From: a virus
Direction: 5' to 3' (one strand)
Length of the DNA stretch: 29,926 nt
Virus record (IMG/VR): IMGVR_UViG_3300006929_000069
Span: 1 to 29,926 of that record
Positions 1-5,535 of the stretch are shown piece after piece (positions within the stretch are counted from its first letter, which is position 1; the number at the start of each line of letters is the position of its first letter). Made by a program: the position numbers and the translations under genes. Under the pieces are notes generated by a model. It had not been told where the DNA came from and searched no databases. It was given only the letters and a program-made list of their open reading frames with translations.

Positions 1-152
1 CTATCCATAGTCAAGTCTATCTCATTATCTTCACCATCTTGTGTCATTGTTATTTCTGTACCATCACTATTCGTAATGGTCAGGTCCAAGTCATTAGCAT
101 AGACTGGAAATATGAATAAACTAACCACCAGACTGAATAATAACAATCGCAT
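1..152 (-). CDS. Exported curlin-repeat-like protein, N-terminal part (cut by window edge)
   Basis: The reading frame opens at an ATG (152-150) and runs off the window; about 50 residues are visible. The first 19 or so form a signal peptide (MRLLLFSLVVSLFIFPVYA, then ND). The mature start is a β-prone stretch rich in D, T and I, with a TQDGEDNEIDL element that resembles the Q-x-G-x-x-N core of curlin repeats and the repeats of the exported protein at 1239-1922. It overlaps the end of the FecR-domain gene by 32 nt and is the last visible member of the csgF/csgG-like operon. My inference is that it is a second substrate of the CsgG-like channel or a nucleator analogous to CsgB. Only the leader and one repeat can be seen, so this assignment is tentative. 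Confidence 0.6.
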   Translation of the reverse strand, partial: MRLLLFSLVVSLFIFPVYANDLDLTITNSDGTEITMTQDGEDNEIDLTMD

Positions 153-1239
153 TTTCTGATCCTCCTAGTTCGTAGTCCATTATTTCAAAATCTCCTTGCA
201 ACACGTTGATTTGATAACCATACTCTTTATCTAATACCAATCGTATTATACTACCCGATGAGGCCTCTCGTTCCCATATCCACATTGGGTCATCGTCTAC
301 TACTAAAATACCCGTGATTGGGTCTTTGCCTGTTCTAACTTTAGATGGATCACCCGAACCTACTCGTGCTGTTTCTTTCTCTGATATTTTGTCGCCTAAA
401 GTTTTAGCAAGTTGGGCGTTGATGACCTTGAGTAAGTCAACCAAAAAGTTCTGTTCTAGAAAGTCTATGTCTAGGCCTGTTGCCCATGTGGACTCATCTT
501 CTTCTAAATGGTCTACTTCTAAATCATCAAACTGTAGAAAGTCTACATCTAACATACTGGCTACTTCTTGGAAGTATTCTGCTTCTTGTGCTTCTGCTAT
601 CTCTTTTGGTTTAGATATGATGAGTAGGTTACTAATCAACTCCTCATCTAAATCTAATATTACAGGTTTCATTGGTGAAGATGCTGAGGTAGTAACTACC
701 GTAGCCTGAAATGCCTGATTAAGTATTACTTGTCCTGCATCAGTAGTGACATCAATCTCCCCAACGAAACAGTTTCCGTTTGTATCGCACGATGGCAATA
801 GAATGATAGTAGACCCTCCGAGTTCATCTACTGTCATTGTAAAATCTGTACCACGGACACCAATCGTTGCCGTGGGTGTTTCTATCTTTACATTCTGTTT
901 AGAGTTCTTGGCAATCAGACCGGAAGCATAACGTATCGTACCAAGAGATGCCTTGATAGATAATGTTCCCGTCTTTGTTGCTGGGTCATATACAAACTCA
1001 TCAATCACCAACTTGCTATGTTCGGTAACATCAACCCGCGTTGCATCGACAAACTCAATTGCTGTTTTACCATCACCTGTTTTTACAACGTCATAAGAGA
1101 ATACGTCCAAGTCTATCTCAGACGTATTCTCCGTTCCATCTTTTTGTTCTATTACAGTATTACCTTCCTGTAATATTACATTTCCGATGCTAGCATGTGC
1201 TGTTGATATAAGCAACAGTAACAATAATAAAATTTTCAT
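121..1239 (-). CDS. Exported FecR-domain protein
   Basis: A 372-residue protein with a clear signal peptide (MKILLLLLLLISTAHA). Residues about 18-150 look like a FecR domain: an IGNVILQEGNTVIEQ opening, a region around VKTGDGKTAIEFVDATRV, and a closing IETPTATIGVRGTDF motif, which is typical of the periplasmic FecR β-fold. The rest is acidic and unassigned; about residues 195-265 are rich in leucine and acidic residues. In bacteria, FecR domains occur in anti-sigma regulators and also in stand-alone exported proteins. No cytoplasmic N-terminal part or transmembrane helix after the signal is visible here, so a signalling role is unlikely. It starts at a TAATG overlap with the curlin-like gene, which ties it to the csgF/csgG block. 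A periplasmic or surface accessory role is inferred. Confidence 0.8.
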   Translation of the reverse strand: MKILLLLLLLISTAHASIGNVILQEGNTVIEQKDGTENTSEIDLDVFSYDVVKTGDGKTAIEFVDATRVDVTEHSKLVIDEFVYDPATKTGTLSIKASLGTIRYASGLIAKNSKQNVKIETPTATIGVRGTDFTMTVDELGGSTIILLPSCDTNGNCFVGEIDVTTDAGQVILNQAFQATVVTTSASSPMKPVILDLDEELISNLLIISKPKEIAEAQEAEYFQEVASMLDVDFLQFDDLEVDHLEEDESTWATGLDIDFLEQNFLVDLLKVINAQLAKTLGDKISEKETARVGSGDPSKVRTGKDPITGILVVDDDPMWIWEREASSGSIIRLVLDKEYGYQINVLQGDFEIMDYELGGSENAIVIIQSGG

Positions 1240-1922
1240 TAGTCTGTTTGACTGATATCAATATCGTGGTTGTCTCCGGTTGTTGACAGTGTTACCATAT
1301 TGTCATAGATACCCGACTGTGTTACATCAACATCAGCAATACTTCCAACGTGTGTATGAATATAAGTATGACCTGCAGAATCGCCGTCTCCATTTATATC
1401 AATCAAATAGTTGTTGGTATCACCGTTGACTGTTAGTGTTAGAATGGCTGATGTGCCATCTATGGTAGCAGCAATTACGTTACTGTCACTACCAGAAGCA
1501 CCAGTAATATTTACTGTTGCGTTTGCGGCATCGGCATCTTCACCAATATCAATATCAATATTCGATGATGAACCTATCCAAGTTATGTTTGCTGTTGCGG
1601 TAGCACAAGACGAACCTGTACCATCACTATCGCAATTGAAATCAATATTGTTACTGTTACCAGTTGTTGAAAATGTGCCTGTAAAGGTTGCACCATTGAC
1701 ATCAAAGGTCAATACGTTTGTATTACCTATTTGGTCAATATCAATAGTAGTTGTTGCACCAGTAACTGTTGATGCTGTTGTACTATTACCTACCGTATTG
1801 TTTTGCCCATCTTGAGTAATATCAAGATCCAGTGTTGCACCTGATTGTGTTACATAAATATCGTTGGCGTGAGCAAACGACACCATCAAAAGCATAATTA
1901 TTCCGTAGAATAACTTGTTCAT
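1239..1922 (-). CDS. Exported curlin-repeat-like protein (putative CsgA/CsgB-type substrate)
   Basis: A 227-residue exported protein. The ATG at 1922 is chosen because it makes an ATGA overlap with csgG and sits just behind a very strong ribosome site (AAGGAGGAAGG); an ATG seven codons earlier lacks both. After a signal peptide (MNKLFYGIIMLLMVSFAHA) the protein consists of imperfect β-repeats about 20-25 residues apart, several with the curlin core Q/T-x-G-x-x-N: IDIDQIGNTNVL, STTGNSNNIDF, TVNGDTNNYLIDI, STTGDNHDIDISQ. It is very low in K and R and high in D, T, N, G and S, as expected for an amyloid-like or β-solenoid secreted polypeptide. The repeats are looser than in E. coli CsgA. Its position directly after csgF and csgG-like genes supports a secreted substrate role; fibre formation is not shown. 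Confidence 0.72.
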   Translation of the reverse strand: MNKLFYGIIMLLMVSFAHANDIYVTQSGATLDLDITQDGQNNTVGNSTTASTVTGATTTIDIDQIGNTNVLTFDVNGATFTGTFSTTGNSNNIDFNCDSDGTGSSCATATANITWIGSSSNIDIDIGEDADAANATVNITGASGSDSNVIAATIDGTSAILTLTVNGDTNNYLIDINGDGDSAGHTYIHTHVGSIADVDVTQSGIYDNMVTLSTTGDNHDIDISQTD

Positions 1923-2722
1923 CCTTCCTCCTTGTATTTCCATAAGCCCTTCGCTTCACCTTTCTCTATCATCTGTAGCACACTATATTCTATTGTTGTT
2001 CGGATGGCGTAGTTAGTGGGCTCGTTTCTAGCTACTCCGAGTTCTATCTCCAATGCCTTTGTTCCCAAGTCCAAAAACTTGAAAGCATCACCGCCTATTT
2101 TATGGCTGGCAATCGTTTTTGTTGATGATACCGATAGAAGTATCTCTCCCGTTTGAACAGCAACTAGACGTAATGATACCGTGACCTGGTCTGTTCTATA
2201 ACTGTCGTACAGGCCGATGCCAAAATATCTAGCTCCCTCTCCACCACTCTTTACATCAGAATCATAACTTACGATTCCACCCTCTACTATAAGTCCTGCA
2301 AAGAGTAATGGTTTCAAAATGCTCTTGGTATCTCCGTCATATTGTTCTCTGGTTGAACGGATAAGTTGTCTCTCTTTTATTAAACTGTCTAACCCCTGGC
2401 GTTCTACTACCTTAAACCATTTGCCCCCACCAACACACTTCAACGCATCTATAAGATATGTTTCTGGTGCCTGTGATACGGCAGTTGATAACTGTGAAAA
2501 CCTTGTTGATGGTTTTCTTTGTCCTGTTCTGTCTGGAAACTTATATACTGCTATCGTAATTACTTGTTGGTCTAATTCTGGAACGGCCAAAAGTAAATCG
2601 GTAGTAGGTGTCCCTTCCGCATAGGGCAATGACCCATGCAGAATAAACCTTTTACTGGTGGCGTTGAAGTTAGCACATCCAGTTAAAAATATAATACCTA
2701 ACAGTAATAAAACTTTTTTCAA
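1919..2722 (-). CDS. csgG: CsgG-like outer-membrane curli secretion channel lipoprotein
   Basis: A 267-residue CsgG family protein, close to the usual length. A lipoprotein signal ends in the lipobox LTGC (Cys16). Family hallmarks in order are VYKFPDRTGQRKP (about 59-71), a YLIDALK region (89-95), WFKVVERQGLDSLIKERQLIR (102-122, quoted in pieces: WFKVVERQ, LIKERQLIR), a VEGGIVSYDSDVKSGGEGARYFGIG stretch (pieces: VEGGIVSYDSD, KSGGEGARYFGIG), and a terminal GLWKY. CsgG forms a nonameric 36-stranded outer-membrane pore that exports curlin subunits. The start is TTG, giving a TTGA overlap with csgF. The eyelet loop differs from E. coli: KPSTRFSQLSTAV against KPYPASNFSTAV, one residue longer and without the Tyr/Asn/Phe constriction residues. 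The family call is very secure; what it exports is inferred. Confidence 0.95.
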   Translation of the reverse strand: MKKVLLLLGIIFLTGCANFNATSKRFILHGSLPYAEGTPTTDLLLAVPELDQQVITIAVYKFPDRTGQRKPSTRFSQLSTAVSQAPETYLIDALKCVGGGKWFKVVERQGLDSLIKERQLIRSTREQYDGDTKSILKPLLFAGLIVEGGIVSYDSDVKSGGEGARYFGIGLYDSYRTDQVTVSLRLVAVQTGEILLSVSSTKTIASHKIGGDAFKFLDLGTKALEIELGVARNEPTNYAIRTTIEYSVLQMIEKGEAKGLWKYKEEG

Positions 2723-3285
2723 AATCCAAAGTCTCCTACAGGCACAATCATTGTAGATGTTGTACCATCTGCATCCGTTATGACCAAAGTAATCGTTCCC
2801 ATGTCTGGGTCTTTAGTCCAAACTAAAATAGAACCTTCAATATCTGCTGTGCCTGTCAACGGTGCATTACAAGTTTCATTTTCAATTTGTTCATCCGAAC
2901 AAGTTTTAAACATATTGTCCACTAACTGTTTGGACAAGTTGGCATAGATACGACTCTCTACGTTCTTGATAAACTTGTTGATAGTTTTATTCTTTTCATC
3001 TCGTTCATCCTGTCTCTCTTGTGCCTCTACCCGGTCTCTAGCATCTTCTTTTCTATTGTGCTGTAACTGTTCCAGAGAAAGCATATGAGTACTCCATCCG
3101 ATACCACTGAACGATGGACTATGAAACTCATGCACCAAGTCTGACGCAAGAGATTTAGTCATAGCAAAAAACATTAGGCCGATAAAGATAGCCATAATGC
3201 CTGCACCAAAGGTGAAGGACATTATCATCTCTCTAAATGAGAAGTCTGGACCTTTAGTCTTTCTTCTTAGATTGATTTGGTTCAT
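2719..3285 (-). CDS. csgF: CsgF-like curli assembly factor with extended N-terminus
   Basis: A 188-residue protein. An N-terminal basic stretch (residues 1-20) precedes a hydrophobic segment (about 22-45) ending in SLAS. The mature start would be about DLVHEFHSPSFSG, matching the F-x-NPxFGG start of CsgF that inserts into the CsgG channel mouth. The C-terminal TLVITDADGTTSTMIVP aligns with the closing NVTDRKTGQTSTI region of E. coli CsgF. Between them lies a highly charged linker (about 75-105, RKEDARDRVEAQERQ) that E. coli CsgF does not have in this form. The ATG at 3285 has a good ribosome site (AAAGGA), although in-frame ATGs at 3228 and 3222 could give a shorter signal. It lies immediately upstream of csgG. 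In the family CsgF couples secretion to nucleation at the cell surface. Confidence 0.82.
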   Translation of the reverse strand: MNQINLRRKTKGPDFSFREMIMSFTFGAGIMAIFIGLMFFAMTKSLASDLVHEFHSPSFSGIGWSTHMLSLEQLQHNRKEDARDRVEAQERQDERDEKNKTINKFIKNVESRIYANLSKQLVDNMFKTCSDEQIENETCNAPLTGTADIEGSILVWTKDPDMGTITLVITDADGTTSTMIVPVGDFGF

Positions 3286-3532
3286 ATTTATCCTTTAGTT
3301 TTAATGCTTCATCCATTTCGATGAAGATATTAAGTTTTTGGTCTAATCGTATTAAGTCGTTATCTAACATTCTAATACGGTCTATCAGAGCAATTAAAAC
3401 TGTTGCCGTCGCACCCAGTTTTGGTTTTATTTCCGTTGTTACAAACTTCCAAATAAAGAATATAAAATATCCCATACCCCCGGCAACAACTATGGGTAAC
3501 CCATATTGATTTACTAATGCTACAATATCCAT
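3254..3532 (-). CDS. Small single-pass membrane protein with coiled-coil tail
   Basis: 92 residues with one hydrophobic helix (about 12-32, including VVAGGMGYFIFFIWKFV), followed by an amphipathic region (about 45-70, LIDRIRMLDNDLIRLDQKL) and a lysine-rich end. It resembles the protein at 3899-4186 in layout and in the D-R-x-x-x-x-[DN]-N-[DE]-[LV]-[IV]-R-[LI]-D pattern, so the two are probably paralogues. It starts at a TAATG overlap with the SWIM gene and overlaps csgF by 32 nt. Similar small membrane proteins are common among marine phage envelope genes; a holin or inner-membrane accessory role is possible but nothing in the sequence proves one. Confidence 0.75.
   Translation of the reverse strand: MDIVALVNQYGLPIVVAGGMGYFIFFIWKFVTTEIKPKLGATATVLIALIDRIRMLDNDLIRLDQKLNIFIEMDEALKLKDKYEPNQSKKKD
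3285..3292 (-). promoter_or_regulatory. Late promoter-like box (GATAAATA) at csgF start
   Basis: GATAAATA on the minus strand ends at the A of the csgF ATG at 3285. If used, the transcript would begin inside the current csgF reading frame and translation would need one of the later ATGs (3228 or 3222), the latter preceded by GAGAG. The match also overlaps the ribosome site, so it may be chance. Confidence 0.3.
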
Positions 3533-3723
3533 TACTCAACCTGAACTATATGACCATACTTACGTTGTTTTACTGATACCTGTGCCCCACTAACTGCTAA
3601 TATGTGTTTGCAGTATCCAGGGTTTCTTAAATCAAAACGAGCACAGGTACAATGATATCCGTTGTTATAAGTTACAGTATGATATCCTTGTTTATCTCTT
3701 TCCGTTTGTATCATCCATTTCAT
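3532..3723 (-). CDS. SWIM-type zinc-finger miniprotein
   Basis: 63 residues, starting at an ATG that forms an ATGA overlap with the 59-residue gene upstream; a longer reading from a TTG at 3759 is less likely. It carries one SWIM-like zinc motif, C25-T-C27 followed by C38-K-H40 (YHCTCARF, then GYCKHI). SWIM motifs (CxC-xn-CxH) bind zinc and occur in nucleic-acid or protein interaction modules such as those of MuDR transposases and Shu2/SWS1. Almost nothing exists outside the motif, so it is probably an adaptor rather than an enzyme. It is oddly placed between two membrane-protein genes in an otherwise envelope-related cassette. Function unknown. Confidence 0.7.
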   Translation of the reverse strand: MKWMIQTERDKQGYHTVTYNNGYHCTCARFDLRNPGYCKHILAVSGAQVSVKQRKYGHIVQVE

Positions 3724-3899
3724 AGTACAACAGTCTCCGGTTCTACTTTCAAAAGCCAACCATGTTCGTTGACTACAAAAATATCTCCGGGTTTGTATAA
3801 TGAATATTCACCCTTTTCCATGACTTCATTAGGCGTATCGCCCACGACCTTGAAAGCCCCATTGGGTGCTTGGTCTATAGAATAATCTACCCACATCAT
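3720..3899 (-). CDS. Small hypothetical protein, 59 residues
   Basis: A short gene found by reading the gap between two neighbours. It starts with ATGATG at a TAATG overlap with the membrane-protein gene above it and ends in an ATGA overlap with the SWIM gene below it, so it fits perfectly into the chain of coupled genes. The product begins MMWVDYSIDQAPNGAFKVVG and continues through a KPGDIFVVNEHGWLLKVE segment, suggesting a small all-β domain. No signal peptide or membrane segment is visible. I do not recognise the family. Confidence 0.7.
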   Translation of the reverse strand: MMWVDYSIDQAPNGAFKVVGDTPNEVMEKGEYSLYKPGDIFVVNEHGWLLKVEPETVVL

Positions 3900-4186
3900 T
3901 AGTCTTTCCTCGCGTCTTTTTGCCCATCTGCTCGGGCAATTCTATCCAAATCAGGTTTAACACCGACAACGGTGCTTATTAACGTGTCAATACGAACGAC
4001 CTCATTGTTCATCGTTTTTACACGATTGTCCAATGCAGTAATCATCCCATGTAAAGATGCGGCCTGTCCGACAACAGACTCAAGGATATACTTCAATAGA
4101 AGTACAATAAAGAAACCGCCAGCAAGTGTACCTGCTGCGGCGAAGCCTAACTCTAGAAATTCAGCTAGGGCATTTGGTTCGGCCAT
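3899..4186 (-). CDS. Small single-pass membrane protein with coiled-coil tail
   Basis: 95 residues. A hydrophobic helix covers about residues 13-35 (GFAAAGTLAGGFFIVLLLKY), followed by a helical region with ALDNRVKTMNNEVVRIDTLI and a charged end. Layout and motif are like the protein at 3254-3532, suggesting an old duplication. It lies four bases after the DUF6356-like gene. It could be a holin-like or structural membrane protein; no catalytic signature is present. Confidence 0.72.
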   Translation of the reverse strand: MAEPNALAEFLELGFAAAGTLAGGFFIVLLLKYILESVVGQAASLHGMITALDNRVKTMNNEVVRIDTLISTVVGVKPDLDRIARADGQKDARKD

Positions 4187-4190
4187 ACTA

Positions 4191-4400
4191 TCATGTTTCC
4201 TTTCCCCTATGTTTCATATCTTTGCTCATTTCACAAACAATGTCACTTGCCGTTCTTGCGAACAGAAAAGGTAATATAGCATGTACCAACGCAATAAAAA
4301 ATAATATCAAAAAGGTGAGCGCAAACCGTGCAGCTTGAGACAGATGCTGCAGGTAAGACTCACCGACACTTTTAGGATGTTCTGTAAATATATTTTTCAC
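4191..4400 (-). CDS. DUF6356-like small membrane protein
   Basis: 69 residues opening with MKNIFTEHPKSVGESYLQHL, followed by a long hydrophobic helix pair (ALTFLILFFIALVHAILPFLF). The HPxSVGExYxxH signature and the VHAxLPFLF motif match, from memory, a small membrane protein family common in Proteobacteria and annotated DUF6356, whose role is unknown. Its presence in a phage suggests capture from a host. It lies 25 bases downstream of the second TIM-barrel gene and upstream of other small membrane proteins. The family assignment is fairly likely, the number less so. Confidence 0.75.
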   Translation of the reverse strand: MKNIFTEHPKSVGESYLQHLSQAARFALTFLILFFIALVHAILPFLFARTASDIVCEMSKDMKHRGKET

Positions 4401-4425
4401 AGAACTATTTAGTCAAAACTTTACT

Positions 4426-5535
4426 TTAATCAAACGTACCAGTAAGGCCAAAAAAGATTCTATTACTATTGAAACCATCTGTTACTGTATGTGTTAGTTC
4501 TGTACCAAAGTTTAATTTCTTATGGCCTTTTTCAAACAAATTAAATGTTTTCTTTGTACCATAACTCTGCCAATTATCTGTGGCATCAAACTTCAATTCA
4601 AAATCATAGTTGGTGTGTAGATAGTATGCACCTACGGCAAGAGCAGCTATACCCAATACGGCCATTGCATACTCACCATCTCTATTCTTTTTAGGTACTT
4701 CTTCTGCACCACAGAATTGTATATTTCTTCCATTACCAGTTCCTACTGCACCCATCTGACACATTAGATCACCTAATGCTTTTGCCTGTGCAGTCTCACT
4801 GTACAAAGCATACTCATTTGCAACAACAGGTATACCTAATTGTAGTGCTTCATTCAACATACTCTTTGCGAGTTCTGTATCAGCAACATAATCGCCTGAT
4901 AGATGATTGCCTATCTGTAGAAAGATATAGTCAGCACCTTTGTAATAACTTATGTCTTTCTTGTAACCACCAACGCCTGGCGCAAGATGTACGGCAACAG
5001 GTTTGTTTGTTCTTGCTTTTATGTAAGCAACATAATGATTTACTGTTGCGGCACTCCAATACTCATCAAGTTCTAGGCCTACCACATAAGCAGCAACTTG
5101 TGAATCGGACTGTACAATAGTTTTATCTATGAAGGCTTCATGTTCCGCCTGTGATACTTTATAATCACCATGACGTTGTTCACCTGTCATCCAAAGTACA
5201 GGTTTCAGTCCATTATCATTGAGTTGTTTTAGTTTGGCGTGTAGATTTTCGTTTGGGTCTACTACACCGCCGGGGAGGACACCACTACTTGCTCTGGCAT
5301 ACACATCAATATGTGTATCACCATTGTTCTTGAGTCGTGTTATATAATTGAGCCTTTCTGTATCGTTCCAAGTTCTAGAAAGGTACAACAAAGATGTACT
5401 ATATTTGCTGTCAAATATATCTCCTAACAGAAAGGAAGACCTTACACCATGTAAAGTATTTGCCTGAGCACCGCTTACTACAATACTAAAAAGTACCGCT
5501 AAACGTAAAAAGAATTCTGTTATTGATGGAGTCAT
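4426..5535 (-). CDS. Exported TIM-barrel-like putative glycosidase, copy 2
   Basis: 369 residues with a signal peptide (hydrophobic 8-24, then AQA-N), an α/β region of about 250 residues, a Cys-containing end, a hydrophobic helix (about 289-305), and a β-rich C-terminal tail ending in GLTGTFD. The body has a barrel-like strand rhythm (LKPVLWM, AAYVVGLELDEYW, PVAVHLAP, ADYIFLQ, IPVVANEY). Two glutamates, E155 in GLELDEYW and E241 in VVANEY, lie at the ends of probable strands 4 and 7, as in clan GH-A glycosidases; this is an inference. It is a full-length paralogue of the gene at 5486-6595 and overlaps it by 50 nt. The ribosome site is weak, so it may depend on translation of the first copy. 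The substrate is unknown. Confidence 0.72.
   Translation of the reverse strand: MTPSITEFFLRLAVLFSIVVSGAQANTLHGVRSSFLLGDIFDSKYSTSLLYLSRTWNDTERLNYITRLKNNGDTHIDVYARASSGVLPGGVVDPNENLHAKLKQLNDNGLKPVLWMTGEQRHGDYKVSQAEHEAFIDKTIVQSDSQVAAYVVGLELDEYWSAATVNHYVAYIKARTNKPVAVHLAPGVGGYKKDISYYKGADYIFLQIGNHLSGDYVADTELAKSMLNEALQLGIPVVANEYALYSETAQAKALGDLMCQMGAVGTGNGRNIQFCGAEEVPKKNRDGEYAMAVLGIAALAVGAYYLHTNYDFELKFDATDNWQSYGTKKTFNLFEKGHKKLNFGTELTHTVTDGFNSNRIFFGLTGTFD
4541..4627 (-). repeat. Near-identical segment shared by the two TIM-barrel genes (copy 2)
   Basis: 87 nt that differ by about six bases from 5598-5684. It encodes the end of the membrane helix and the FELKF-x-ATDNWQSYGTKK region. The rest of the two genes has diverged far more. 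Confidence 0.85.

Noticed and set aside
314-709. Plus-strand open frame of 131 codons, and other plus-strand frames throughout
   Set aside because: They lie antisense to clear minus-strand genes, have no recognisable domains or ribosome sites, and reflect the codon bias of the coding strand.
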